35,078 nucleotides of DNA from Microvirga tunisiensis (GCF_009296175.1 NZ_VOSK01000047.1:1-35078); one strand, 5' to 3'; shown: positions 1 through 8,354, counted from the first letter of the stretch. Translations and numbers: made by a program. The notes: generated by a model not told the origin, from the sequence alone.

Positions 1-84
1 CTGGGATGTGTTGCGGTCACCGACCAAGCTCTCCAAGCGATCTCGATCAGCGGCGGGAACCTCAATGCGTTCGATCTTGCCCAT
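1..84 (-). CDS. IS630-family transposase, N-terminal fragment (cut by window edge)
   Basis: The 28 codons read from an ATG at 84 down to base 1 begin MGKIERIEVPAADRDRLE and continue to a VGDRNTSQ stretch. This closely resembles the start of IS630-type DDE transposases, where the segment leads into the helix-turn-helix domain. The catalytic DDE core lies beyond the left edge, so whether the transposase is intact cannot be judged. The family call rests on recognition of this short N-terminus and is supported by the TA-flanked tip at 142-143. Confidence 0.75.
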   Translation of the reverse strand, partial: MGKIERIEVPAADRDRLESLVGDRNTSQ

Positions 85-143
85 CAGAGCAGGATCGCAC
101 GTCGGATCGGATTTCGGAATCACTCGTCAGTGACAGAACACTA
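1..143 (-). mobile_element. IS630-type insertion sequence, one end only (runs off the left edge)
   Basis: The first 143 bases look like the transposase-start end of an IS630-family element. On the minus strand a transposase N-terminus begins at 84. Outside it, reading inward from the presumed tip, the sequence is TA then GTGTTCTGTCACTGAC. IS630 elements insert at and duplicate a TA, and the TA at 142-143 sits where the disrupted neighbouring gene resumes. The rest of the element and its other terminal repeat lie outside the window, so the exact tip is inferred. Confidence 0.72.
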
Positions 144-415
144 GGGCGGACAAAGAGGAGGAGGCGGCGGAGTTTCTGCGCTCGCTGTTATCCCTCGCGC
201 AGGAGGAGCCCGGTACGACCACCTGGTACGCGGTTCGCTTCGACCACAACACCTTTGCGATCTTCGATGCTTTTCCTGACGAGGACGCTCGGAACGCTCA
301 TCTGGCTGGTCAGGTTGCCGTGAGCTTGATCCAACAGGCTCCCGATCTGTTCGTCGACCCTCCCGAGATCCAGCGCCTAGAGATCCTGGCCTATAAGCCT
401 CATCAGGCGCCGTAA
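144..415 (+). pseudogene. Antibiotic-biosynthesis-monooxygenase-like (ABM fold) protein, 5' end removed by the IS
   Basis: An open frame ending at the TAA at 413-415 encodes ADKEEEAAEFLRSLLSLAQ, then an EPGTTTWYAVRFDH segment and a C-terminus ending YKPHQAP. This is the pattern of small ABM-fold monooxygenase/quinol-oxidase-like proteins of about 100 residues. Between the upstream in-frame TGA at 131 and the first domain residues there is no ATG, GTG or TTG. The first 10-15 residues of the domain, including its first beta strand, are missing. Homology resumes directly next to the IS tip at 142-143, so the element probably landed in the start of the gene. It could be expressed only from an element-borne start, which is not seen. 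Confidence 0.7.
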
Positions 416-588
416 TCTTCCCACTTGATACCGCCGCTCAGTCGCCGCGATCCCGAGTGGTTAGCCGGTTGGCTCGGAGATGGCCGTGATGTCGTGGGCT
501 TAGGCCATATTCAGGTCTATAATCGGATGGAGTGAACAAAGGCTGCGCGCACTCATTGACAGCCACAGCTTTTCTCCCGGGGAGTTCA

Positions 589-846
589 ATGCCGCGCTTC
601 TTCTTCGACACTTATGATGGGGATAAACTCATTCCCGATGATGTGGGTTTGGAACTGGAAAGCCTGGAGGTTGCCAAAGCCGAGGCGCAGAAATGCCTGC
701 CCGAGATGGCGAAGGATGCTCTTCCTGACGACAATCACCGAACCTTCGTGGTCAACGTGAGGGACGAAGCGGGGAAGGTCATACTGCGGATGGCTCTCTC
801 TCTTGTCATTGAAGAGGGCGCGGTCGACGATCAACCTGTCGAGTAG
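589..846 (+). CDS. DUF6894 family small protein
   Basis: This 85-residue protein begins MPRFFFDTYDGD, the typical start of DUF6894 proteins, which are common in Hyphomicrobiales and have no established function. A GGGGAG ribosome site just before the ATG at 589 favours this start over an in-frame GTG at 532 that would add 19 unrelated residues. The sequence is acidic, with no signal peptide, no cysteine-rich motif and no membrane segment. It stands alone between the truncated monooxygenase and the convergent iron transporter operon, so context says little about its role. Confidence 0.85.
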   Translation: MPRFFFDTYDGDKLIPDDVGLELESLEVAKAEAQKCLPEMAKDALPDDNHRTFVVNVRDEAGKVILRMALSLVIEEGAVDDQPVE

Positions 847-970
847 GTCTTCCCTTGGTATGGCAGATGATGTCGGACTGCATTGACGCTCCCACTTCTT
901 AGAAGACTCGGCAGAAGAGGGAGCAAATCGGTGGGTCTTAAAACCTCGTAAGCCTAGGCCCTGTCGCCGC

Positions 971-1741
971 TCACGCCCGCCCGAGCGGGCCGTCGATGAT
1001 CACATGACGGCAGAGGCGGGAGCATTGCTCGATTCGGCCCTCCACCTTGTAGATGTTTTGAAGCAGGGTAGAGGTGATCACCGTGTCCACCGGACCGCAG
1101 GTCACCATGGTGCCGGCATCGATCACCATCACCCGGTCCGCTACGCGCAGAACCTGGTTGAGGTCGTGAATGGCGAGGACGACGCAGATTTCGCGGTCCT
1201 TCGCGAGCGAACGGATCAGGGCCAGCACCTCCACCTGCCGGTGCAGATCGAGGGCGCTTGTCGGCTCGTCGAGAAGCAGGATCTTCGGGGTGCGCACCAG
1301 CACCTGGGCGAGCGAGACCAGCTGACGCTGCCCGCCGCTGAGTTCGTGCAGGCCCTTGAAGGAAATAGGCTCGATCTGCAGGCTGTAGAGGACGCGGTCG
1401 ACCTCCTCGAGATCCTCGTCGGTGACCTTACGGGCGGCGCCCTGCTTGCGGGCGAGCAGGATCGACTCGTAAACGGTCAGCACCGTGTTCACGGAGGTGT
1501 CCTGCGGCATGTAGCAGACATGACTCTGGCCTGCCTGATGCGCCGCATCGTCGATGCGGATGACGCCGGGACCGTCGAGCAGGCCGGCGATGCGTCGGAA
1601 CAGACTCGACTTGCCGGCGGCGTTGGGCCCGATCACCGCCGTCACCTCGCCGCCTTTCAGCAACGGCGTGGTGACGCCGGAGAGGACCTCCTGCTTGCCG
1701 TAGCGAACGCCGACATCGGTCAGTTGCAGGGTCGCTACCAT
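971..1741 (-). CDS. Iron/siderophore-type ABC importer, ATP-binding subunit
   Basis: This 256-residue ATPase would power import through the FecCD-type permease encoded just upstream. It has a Walker A motif GPNAAGKS at residues 38-45, the LSGGQ signature, a Walker B LLLDEPTSALD and the switch histidine in AIHDLN, in normal order and length for FepC/FecE-type subunits. The ATG at 1741 overlaps the last 7 bases of the permease gene, which points to translational coupling. An open frame continues upstream of this ATG but only as a shadow of the permease. The substrate is inferred from the binding protein and is probably a ferric chelate; cobalamin or heme import is less likely. Confidence 0.9.
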   Translation of the reverse strand: MVATLQLTDVGVRYGKQEVLSGVTTPLLKGGEVTAVIGPNAAGKSSLFRRIAGLLDGPGVIRIDDAAHQAGQSHVCYMPQDTSVNTVLTVYESILLARKQGAARKVTDEDLEEVDRVLYSLQIEPISFKGLHELSGGQRQLVSLAQVLVRTPKILLLDEPTSALDLHRQVEVLALIRSLAKDREICVVLAIHDLNQVLRVADRVMVIDAGTMVTCGPVDTVITSTLLQNIYKVEGRIEQCSRLCRHVIIDGPLGRA

Positions 1742-2799
1742 GAGCGCCTCCGGCTGGACATGATCAGACTGAAGAGGAACGGCACGCCCACGAGCGCCGT
1801 GATGATGCCGATGGGAAAGATCGTTCCGGGCACGATGGATTTGCTGACGACCGAGGTGAGCGACAGGATCGCAGCACCCGACAGAACGGAGGCCGGCAGA
1901 AAATAGCGCTGATCCTCGCCCACCAGCATGCGCGCGATATGCGGGCCCACGAGGCCGATGAAGCCGACGGTGCCGACGAAAGCGACGGGCACGGCGGCCA
2001 GCAGGCTGATGATCATCATCGTCTCGAGGCGCAGCCAGCGTACGTTGACGCCGAAGCTCGCCGCCTTGTCCTCGCCGAGGCGAAGAGCCGTGAGCGCCCA
2101 GGCGCGACGCATGAAGAGGGGGAGCGAGACCGCGACAACGATCGTGGTGATGGCAAGCTTCGGCCACGTGGCGCGCGTCAGGCTGCCCATGGTCCAGAAC
2201 ACCACGGCGGACAGCGCCTGTTCGGAGGCGAGATACTGCACCAGCGCGAGCAGCGCGTTGAAGGTGAAGACGAGAGTGATGCCGAGGAGCACGATGGTCT
2301 CGACGGTGACACCGCGCTTCTGGCTCATGAAATGGATGAAGAGCGCCGTCGCCATGGCCATCAAAAGCGCGTTGAGCGACACCACGTAATCGATGGCCCA
2401 GGGCAGAATGCCGATGCCGAAGACGAGCGCAATCGAGGCGCCGAAGCTCGCCGCTGCCGAGATGCCGAGCGTGAAGGGGCTGGCGAGCGGGTTGTTGAGG
2501 ATCGTCTGCATCTGCGCGCCCGCCGCCGAGAGCGCTGCGCCCACAACGACCGCCATGAGTGCGACCGGCATGCGGATGTCCCAGATCACCACGCTGATCT
2601 GCAGCGAGACATCGGGCGAACCCATCAGCGCTAGCACGACTTCGCGCATGGTGTAGCGGGCCGGTCCCAAGCCGAGATCTGCGATCACGGAGAGGACCAG
2701 AACAAGGCTCAGTGCAAGAAGCACGAGCTTCTTGCGCTGCACGAGGACGCGGTAGGCCCCGCGTCCCTTAAGTACGCCGATGGCGGGCGAGTGAGCCAA
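1735..2799 (-). CDS. FecCD-family ABC importer permease
   Basis: A 354-residue inner-membrane permease with about ten hydrophobic segments, including a first one around residues 27-48 (LVLLALSLVLVLSVIADLGL). It carries typical FecCD features such as the GAALSAAGAQMQTILNNPLASPFTLG stretch (split here by a run of small residues) and a VGFIGLVGPHIAR motif that contacts the ATPase. Start is TTG at 2799, five bases after the binding-protein stop, with AAGGA eight bases upstream; no nearby ATG fits. It is the middle gene of a binding protein-permease-ATPase operon. Only one permease gene is present, so it probably forms a homodimer as BtuC-type transporters do. Confidence 0.9.
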   Translation of the reverse strand: MAHSPAIGVLKGRGAYRVLVQRKKLVLLALSLVLVLSVIADLGLGPARYTMREVVLALMGSPDVSLQISVVIWDIRMPVALMAVVVGAALSAAGAQMQTILNNPLASPFTLGISAAASFGASIALVFGIGILPWAIDYVVSLNALLMAMATALFIHFMSQKRGVTVETIVLLGITLVFTFNALLALVQYLASEQALSAVVFWTMGSLTRATWPKLAITTIVVAVSLPLFMRRAWALTALRLGEDKAASFGVNVRWLRLETMMIISLLAAVPVAFVGTVGFIGLVGPHIARMLVGEDQRYFLPASVLSGAAILSLTSVVSKSIVPGTIFPIGIITALVGVPFLFSLIMSSRRRSW

Positions 2800-2803
2800 G
2801 GGG

Positions 2804-3940
2804 CTATTCCTTGTCGGTGAGCGACACCCAGTATCCGGTCTTGTAGGGAACCGGCAGGAAGCGATCGTAGAGTGCCTTCATGGTCTGCTCAGGGTCGATA
2901 TCCTTGAACAGGTCCGGGTGCAGCCACTTGGCCATCGCCTGGATGGCGATGAACTGGTAGGGACTGTTGTAGAACTGGTGCCAGACGGCGTGGACCTGCT
3001 TGTTTTGCACGGCCTTCACGCCCGTATAGGCGGGACGCTTCATCAGCGCGGCGAGCTTGTCGCGCGCCTTCGCCTTGTCCGCGCCGGAGCCGACGCCGAC
3101 CCAGGCGCCGCCGGGAACGTAGAGCTCCCAGTTCGAGCCCGTGACGATCACCTGATCCGGATTGGCCGCGATGATCTGCTCCGGGTTCACGACACCGAAG
3201 GTGCCGGGGATGATCTTGGCCGCGAGGTTCTGCCCGCCCGCGACTTCCACGAACTTGCCGAAGTTCTCGTTGCCGAAGGACATGCAGCAGTCGTCGGAAT
3301 AGCCGGCCGCGCGCTCCACCATCACCACCGGCTTCGTCGGGTTGGCCTTGGCGAGGCGGTCGGTCACGAGGTCGATCTGCTGTTTGCGAAACGCGATGAA
3401 CTCCTCAGCGCGCGCCTCCTTGCCGAACAGCTTGCCGATGAGACGCATGCTCGCATCGGTGTTCTCGAACGGCTTCTCGCGGAAGTCGACGAAGACGACC
3501 GGAATGTCGATCTTGGCGAGCTTCTCGATGAGCTTGGCGTCGTCGGTCGCCGTCTTCGCCTCGATGTTGAGGAGGATCACGTCGGGCTTGAGGGAGACGG
3601 CCTGCTCCACATCGAAGGTGCCTTCCTTGAAGCCACCGAAGGTCGGGATCTTGTCGATCTGCGGATACTTGGCGAGATAATCCTTGTAGCCGTCGAGATC
3701 CGCCTTCTGCAGATCGTCGCGCCAGCCCACCACGCGCTTGAACGGCTGGTCCGTGTCGAGGGTCGCAACGAAGTACATCTGGCGTCCTTCGCCGAGGATT
3801 ACCTTCTCGACCGGGGCTTTGACCTCGACCTGACGGCCGGTGATGTCGGTCACCTTGATCTTGTCGGCGGCATGGGAGGAAACGGGCAGGAGCCCGACGA
3901 GCGCCACGGCGGCACCGAGAGCCAGTTTGGAGAGTTGCAT
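2804..3940 (-). CDS. Periplasmic iron-chelate-type ABC binding protein
   Basis: This 378-residue protein starts at the ATG at 3940 with a signal peptide (MQLSKLALGAAVALVGLLP, cleavage likely after SSHA). A longer in-frame start at 4000 would place 20 unrelated residues before the signal and was rejected. The mature part has the cluster-A/class III binding-protein layout: an N-terminal lobe with TDITGRQVEVKAPVEKVILG, a long linking helix, and a C-terminal lobe with PEQIIAANPDQVIVTG. An unusual adjacent cysteine pair occurs in SDDCCMSFGNENFG. It is the first gene of the importer operon. No TonB-dependent receptor is nearby. The ligand is inferred to be an iron chelate but is not proven by sequence. 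Confidence 0.87.
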   Translation of the reverse strand: MQLSKLALGAAVALVGLLPVSSHAADKIKVTDITGRQVEVKAPVEKVILGEGRQMYFVATLDTDQPFKRVVGWRDDLQKADLDGYKDYLAKYPQIDKIPTFGGFKEGTFDVEQAVSLKPDVILLNIEAKTATDDAKLIEKLAKIDIPVVFVDFREKPFENTDASMRLIGKLFGKEARAEEFIAFRKQQIDLVTDRLAKANPTKPVVMVERAAGYSDDCCMSFGNENFGKFVEVAGGQNLAAKIIPGTFGVVNPEQIIAANPDQVIVTGSNWELYVPGGAWVGVGSGADKAKARDKLAALMKRPAYTGVKAVQNKQVHAVWHQFYNSPYQFIAIQAMAKWLHPDLFKDIDPEQTMKALYDRFLPVPYKTGYWVSLTDKE

Positions 3941-3989
3941 GACGCGCCTCGTATCAAGGGAAAGCGGGCTTTTCCTATGTCCGGGCCAA

Positions 3990-4100
3990 GTGTCAGGCAA
4001 GCAATATCTTTTAGAATTACTTTAATTAAAAAGTGAAAACTCCAGTTTAAAATCATTCTATTCTACAGATTATAGTCATTACAATTTGACGTCCTCCGGA
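3990..4100. promoter_or_regulatory. AT-rich intergenic region with possible iron-regulator (Irr/RirA-like) half-sites
   Basis: The 207-base gap between the binding-protein gene and the divergent methyltransferase is strikingly AT-rich at about 4003-4080. It holds TTTTAGAATTACTTTAATT at 4009-4027 and, read on the minus strand around 4055-4070, TAGAATAGAATGAT. The half-site TTTAGAA matches one arm of the alphaproteobacterial iron-control element recognised by Irr, but the second arm is poor. Regulation by iron is therefore likely from context and only weakly supported by the motif. Confidence 0.4.
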
Positions 4101-4147
4101 TTTATGCCTAGAGGAGCGCCGAAACAACCTGCATTCATGGGCCCTCG

Positions 4148-4930
4148 ATGAACTCGAACTACACTCTTCGGGACGAGATCCGCGACTATTGGTCTTTGCG
4201 TGCGCCGACCTTCGACGAACAGGTCGGGCACGAGATCTTCTCGGAGGCGGAGCGGCAGGCGTGGCGCGATCTTGTCCTGCGCCATCTCGGCCCCGGCGAG
4301 GGCCGCAGAGCACTCGATCTCGCCAGCGGCACGGGCGTGATCTCGCACCTGCTGCACGGCGTCGGCTTCGACGTTACGGGTCTCGACTGGTCTGAGGCGA
4401 TGTTGAACCAGGCGCGGACCAAGGCGGCCAAGCGCGGCGCCGACATCCGGTTCGTCATGGGCGATGCGGAACGCACCCTGGAAAAGCCGGAGAGCTACGA
4501 CGTGCTCGTCACGCGGCATCTGGTGTGGACGCTCGTCGACCCCAAGGCCGCGTTCCGGGAATGGCACTCCCTGCTCAAGCCCGGTGGGCGGCTTCTCATC
4601 GTCGACGGGGACTTCGTGTCGGAGACGCTCGTCAAGCGCATGATCCGGTTCGTCGAGAAGCTGGTGCCGGGACTTGCCGGAGCCTCGCATGCGCCCAATG
4701 CCATGCGCGAGACCCATGAGCGTATCCTGCGCCGAGTCTACTTCTCCAAAGGCGCGCGGGCGCAGGAGGTGGCGGCGCTGCTGCACGAGGCCGGTTTCGC
4801 GCAGACGATCATCGATCGCGATCTCACGCAGATCCATCGGCAGCAGGCAAAGAACCTGCCGCTGCTCAAAGGCCTTGAGCGCGCGACGCAGCATCGCTAT
4901 GCGGTTCTCGCGGTGAAGGCCCCCACCTGA
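4148..4930 (+). CDS. Class I SAM-dependent methyltransferase
   Basis: A 260-residue cytosolic methyltransferase. Motif I is DLASGTG at residues 57-63, followed by the acidic GLDWSEAML strand end, a GDAE motif, and LKPGGRLLIVDGDF as post-motif III. This is the UbiE/COQ5-like Methyltransf_11 layout; the acceptor cannot be read from sequence. It is transcribed divergently from the iron-type importer over an AT-rich gap, so the two are probably co-regulated. A role in modifying or releasing metal from an imported chelate is possible but is inference. The N-terminal YWSLRAPTFDEQVGHE segment is typical of methyltransferases seen next to iron transporters. Confidence 0.85.
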   Translation: MNSNYTLRDEIRDYWSLRAPTFDEQVGHEIFSEAERQAWRDLVLRHLGPGEGRRALDLASGTGVISHLLHGVGFDVTGLDWSEAMLNQARTKAAKRGADIRFVMGDAERTLEKPESYDVLVTRHLVWTLVDPKAAFREWHSLLKPGGRLLIVDGDFVSETLVKRMIRFVEKLVPGLAGASHAPNAMRETHERILRRVYFSKGARAQEVAALLHEAGFAQTIIDRDLTQIHRQQAKNLPLLKGLERATQHRYAVLAVKAPT

Positions 4931-5001
4931 AAAGCCATGGCTTGTGGAGCTGGATCGTGCTCTCCTGATGCACTCTCTGGAGCGGCATCGGGAGAAGACC
5001 C

Positions 5002-5685
5002 ATGGGACACAGCCTGATCAAGCTTGTCGTCGTCTGTGTTGCCCTGACAGGCGGGATGACCTTTGAGGCGCGGCCGCAGCAGCGCCCCGATATCGATGTC
5101 GCAACGCCGGAAGGCCTGCCCGCCATCGGCAGATGGATGCTGACGGCTCAGAGCGTGCCTTCCGACTGGCTCGGCGAAATCTACGAGGGCAGGAATCTGC
5201 GCGAGCCCATCAATGTCATCATCGTTGATCAGGGAGCCTCAAGCGCCGATGACGCGAAGGCACGGCTGCTGGCTGCCGCTGCTCGTGCCGGCTACCCCAT
5301 CCGCTTCGGCCATTCGACGGGCTACCAGGGCTTCATCGGCGGACAGCTTTATGCACAACTGCCCCAGGGCAGGGACGATGCCTTCTCCAACGACATCTTC
5401 GAGGTTAGCAACAATCACGGCCGCATCTTCGGGCCACATCAATTCGGACGAGGATATCTCTTCGCACGTGCCTTCAGTCGCGAGGAGATCGACCCACTTC
5501 GCGATCCTCCGCACAGTTACGGCTCGTTCAACCGGGCACGGGACGATTTCACCCAACGTCTCGACCGCAGCACCGACTTCAAGGTGAGCCGGTTCGTCGA
5601 TCTCGGCAACGCGTTGATCGGCGATCCCAAGCTCACGACCGGCGATCACGACGGGATCGCCGTTGTCGTGCGGGTTGGGCCGTGA
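5002..5685 (+). CDS. Secreted protein of unknown function
   Basis: A 227-residue protein with an N-terminal signal-like segment (MGHSLIKLVVVCVALTGGM) and a GGGAG-type ribosome site (CGGGAGAAGACCC) before the ATG. The mature part has an INVIIVDQGASSADDAKARL strand-helix unit and a run containing NNHGRIFGPHQFGRGYLFARAFSREE; the latter faintly recalls LssY C-terminal-like proteins, but I cannot assign a family. There are no cysteines in the mature part and no catalytic motif that I recognise. It is followed by a palindromic repeat that may end the transcript and by a convergent dehydratase gene. Confidence 0.75.
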   Translation: MGHSLIKLVVVCVALTGGMTFEARPQQRPDIDVATPEGLPAIGRWMLTAQSVPSDWLGEIYEGRNLREPINVIIVDQGASSADDAKARLLAAAARAGYPIRFGHSTGYQGFIGGQLYAQLPQGRDDAFSNDIFEVSNNHGRIFGPHQFGRGYLFARAFSREEIDPLRDPPHSYGSFNRARDDFTQRLDRSTDFKVSRFVDLGNALIGDPKLTTGDHDGIAVVVRVGP

Positions 5686-5716
5686 AGCAGAAGTTTGGAG
5701 GCGTCCACGCACTTTT

Positions 5717-5812
5717 CACGTCATCACCGGCCTTGTGCCGGTGATCTCGATTGGAAAAGCGCATCGCTTCACAGGATCGGGATGGCCGGCACGAGGCCGG
5801 CCATGAAGTGGT
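5717..5812. repeat. Dispersed palindromic repeat, two hairpins
   Basis: Between two convergent genes lie two perfect inverted repeats: ATCACCGG/CCGGTGAT (5723-5730 and 5738-5745, 7-base loop) and ATGGCCGGC/GCCGGCCAT (5782-5790 and 5796-5804, 5-base loop). A near-identical second hairpin recurs at 21049-21071, so this is a mobile or selfish intergenic repeat of the REP type. In this place it may also act as a bidirectional transcription end. Confidence 0.75.
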
Positions 5813-5838
5813 CGTGTGTCACCCCCGGCGCGCGAAGG

Positions 5839-6846
5839 TTACCCCGCCAGAAAGCCCGCCAGCGCTCTCGGGTCCACATTGCCGCCGCTGATGATGATGC
5901 CGACCCGCTTGTCCTTGCAGGGCACGAGGTCGTGCAGGGCGGCCGCGGCCGCGAGGCAGCCGGTGGGCTCGACCACGATCTTCATGCGCTCGACGAAGAA
6001 GCGCATGGTGTCCACCAGCTGCGCGTCCGACACGGTGAGGATGTCATCGACGAGGGCGCACATGATGGGAAACGTCTTGTTGCCCACATAGGTCGTCTGC
6101 GCGCCGTCGGCGATGGTGGCGGGCACGGGGATCCTGACGATGGAGCCCGTGCGGAATGATTGCTGCGCATCGTTGCCGGCTTCCGGCTCGACGCCGTAAA
6201 TCAAGCAATCGGGCGAGAGCGCTTTGGAGGAGAGCGCCGAGCCCGCGAGCAATCCGCCGCCGCCGACGCAGACGAGCAGCATGTCGAGCGGGCCGACCTC
6301 TTCGATCAGCTCCTTCGTCGCCGTGCCCTGGCCGGCGATCACGTCCTCATGGTCGTAAGGCGGGATGAGGGTCAGGCCGCGCTCCTGCGAAAGCTTGCGC
6401 CCGATGGCCTCGCGATCTTCCTTGTAGCGGTCGTAAAACACCACCTCGCCGCCATAGCCCTTGGTGGCAGCGACCTTCATGGCCGGCGCATCCTGCGGCA
6501 TGATGATGACGGTCGGCACGTCCTGCAGCTGCCCGGCATAGGCGATGGCCTGGGCATGATTGCCGGAGGAGAACGCCACGACGCCGCGCTTTCTCGCGTC
6601 CGGAGACAGCCGTGCGATGGCGTTGTAGGCGCCGCGGAACTTGAACGCGCCGCCGCGCTGGAAGTTCTCCGCTTTGAAGAACAGCCTTCCGCCCGTGCGC
6701 TCGTCGGCGGTGCGGGATGTCAGAACCGGCGTTCGGTGGGCCACCCCGTTGATGCGCCACGCCGCCGTGACGACGTCGTCGTAAGTCGGCAGGTTCACCG
6801 AGGCAGGGGCGACGGCCTCAACGGCTTGCAGGGTTTGCGCGTTCAT
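5839..6846 (-). CDS. PLP-dependent threonine/serine dehydratase (fold type II)
   Basis: This 335-residue enzyme would deaminate threonine or serine, or a hydroxylated analogue such as threo-3-hydroxyaspartate, through pyridoxal phosphate. The Schiff-base lysine is K69 in GGAFKFRGA, followed by the SSGNHAQA phosphate-side motif, the CVGGGGLLAG glycine loop and a C-terminal IISGGNVD. It lacks the C-terminal ACT regulatory domain of biosynthetic IlvA, so it is a short catabolic-type or serine-racemase-like member. Substrate choice among these cannot be made from sequence alone. It stands alone, divergent from the hemerythrin-like gene. Confidence 0.9.
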   Translation of the reverse strand: MNAQTLQAVEAVAPASVNLPTYDDVVTAAWRINGVAHRTPVLTSRTADERTGGRLFFKAENFQRGGAFKFRGAYNAIARLSPDARKRGVVAFSSGNHAQAIAYAGQLQDVPTVIIMPQDAPAMKVAATKGYGGEVVFYDRYKEDREAIGRKLSQERGLTLIPPYDHEDVIAGQGTATKELIEEVGPLDMLLVCVGGGGLLAGSALSSKALSPDCLIYGVEPEAGNDAQQSFRTGSIVRIPVPATIADGAQTTYVGNKTFPIMCALVDDILTVSDAQLVDTMRFFVERMKIVVEPTGCLAAAAALHDLVPCKDKRVGIIISGGNVDPRALAGFLAG

Positions 6847-7072
6847 CGATCTCTCACGCTTTTTGAAGCTTCGGACAAGCCCTTACGCCTCCCGTGCGCA
6901 AGGCCCAGCTCTGATTTTTGTCCATAGCAACTTTGTGCAATGCTTGTCACCTTTGGGGCTTTTTTGAGAGCCGGGAGGTCATTCGGGTTAGGTTTGGCCA
7001 AAGTCCATCGCCAGCGGAACAGCCCTCTGCTCCGGCCGTTCATGCTTATCAAGGCAAGACAGGAGGCCTCCC

Positions 7073-8128
7073 ATGGACCTATGGCAAATGGTGGTGACGG
7101 ACCACGCGAATATCGAAGAGCTCTGTCGCGAGGTTCTCCGGGCCACTGGCACCGGGCCCAACAGCCGCGCCGAGCTCTTCGCCGATCTCCAGGACGAACT
7201 GGAACGGCACATTGCAGCGCAGCAGAACGTGCTTTATCCGGCTTTGTCAGGCCACGAGCGCACTGCCGGCTACGTGGCCGATCTCGAGAGATCACAGGAC
7301 GATATCCTGCGTCAGCTCGATGACCTCGCTGCCCGGTCCGACAAGAACAGCCAGGATTGGGCTGCGGACTTCAAGGACCTGACCAACTCCATCCGGCACG
7401 CCTTCACGCTCGAAGAAAACGGCGTGATGATCGTCGCCCGGGGCGTCCTCTCCCCGAGCGAACTCAAGAGCCTCCGGCGCACTTACGAGCGCGAGCGGAT
7501 CGCATCCTACGAGGCGGAGCGCTGGCATATGCCGCAATCCATGATGCCGAGCCGCTACGGCCTTCCCTCCGGCACCGTGTTCGGCGTGCTTGCAGGCGTT
7601 GCCGCCGTCGGGGCCGGTGCGCTCCTGTGGACCATGACCCGGTCCGGCCATAGCGGCTCGCGGCAGAACCGGCCGGTCCACGTGGCGCCGCGGCGTCCCG
7701 AGCCGCCATTCCCGCTGGAGAGCGGAGTCATCGACCGGAGCCTCGAAGGCTCCCGCCGCGGCACCACGGGACAGACATCATCGGGCGCGCGGACATACCG
7801 GGCCGCCGGTGCGACTTCCCCCGGTACGGCGTCCACCGCAGGAACGTCGGCGGGCAGGATGGGCGGCGAGCAGGGAGCTGCCCAGGGCGACGAAGCGCTG
7901 CTGCATGGCGCCGGCGGAACCTCTCCGGCAGCGGGCGGAAGCCCTTCGGACGACAACTGGTTCTCCTCGGCCCATCCGCCGCGGGCTCCCTCGGGCCTCT
8001 CGACCCCGCTGCAGCCGGGCGGAACGCTTCCCGCAGGCGGTCCCGCTGCCTCCACGGGCTCGGTCGGTACCGGCGGCGCTCAGACGGGCGGCGCGGATTC
8101 AGGGGCGCTGAAACGGGACGGGCGGTAA
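7073..8128 (+). CDS. Hemerythrin-like domain protein with membrane segment and long disordered tail
   Basis: A 351-residue protein with a good AGGAGG site before the ATG. Residues 1-130 form an HHE-like four-helix region with D10-H11, H46 (in ERHIAAQQNVLYP) and H109 (in RHAFTLEEN). Where hemerythrins have the bridging carboxylate of HxxxE, this protein has Gln50 after H46 and Leu113 after H109. Di-iron and oxygen binding are therefore doubtful. Residues about 163-187 are hydrophobic (FGVLAGVAAVGAGALLWTM) and probably membrane-spanning. The last 150 residues are Gly/Ser/Thr/Pro-rich and look disordered. The function is unknown; a stress or sensor role would be guesswork. Confidence 0.82.
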   Translation: MDLWQMVVTDHANIEELCREVLRATGTGPNSRAELFADLQDELERHIAAQQNVLYPALSGHERTAGYVADLERSQDDILRQLDDLAARSDKNSQDWAADFKDLTNSIRHAFTLEENGVMIVARGVLSPSELKSLRRTYERERIASYEAERWHMPQSMMPSRYGLPSGTVFGVLAGVAAVGAGALLWTMTRSGHSGSRQNRPVHVAPRRPEPPFPLESGVIDRSLEGSRRGTTGQTSSGARTYRAAGATSPGTASTAGTSAGRMGGEQGAAQGDEALLHGAGGTSPAAGGSPSDDNWFSSAHPPRAPSGLSTPLQPGGTLPAGGPAASTGSVGTGGAQTGGADSGALKRDGR

Positions 8129-8150
8129 CGACCGCCCCTCTTCCCGACGT

Positions 8151-8354
8151 TTAAGTCCGGTTCCGGTTTCTGGCAAAATACCAGATGGCAAGAGCCGCCA
8201 CCACGACCAGGACGATCAGCCACCAAGCATTCCCGGCGCCATCTGCGGCGCCGGGCGTGTTCGGGGGAGAGCCTTCCACGGGCGGGCTGGCCTGTGCCAG
8301 CGCAGCCGATGCCGAAAGAAGCAGCGTCATCAGGCCGGCGACGATCCTGCGCAT
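8151..8354 (-). CDS. Small membrane protein downstream of glucose dehydrogenase
   Basis: This 67-residue protein starts MRRIVAGLMTLLLSASAALAQ, a signal peptide, followed by a short Pro/Gly/Ala linker and a single membrane helix (WWLIVLVVVAALAIWYF) ending in a basic FARNRNRT tail. A GGGAGGA site lies 6 bases before the ATG at 8354; the in-frame ATG at 8369 overlaps the stop of the dehydrogenase gene and lacks its own site, so 8354 was chosen. The gene follows gcd by only 14 bases on the same strand and is probably cotranscribed, which suggests but does not show a role with the dehydrogenase. No family is recognised. Confidence 0.75.
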   Translation of the reverse strand: MRRIVAGLMTLLLSASAALAQASPPVEGSPPNTPGAADGAGNAWWLIVLVVVAALAIWYFARNRNRT

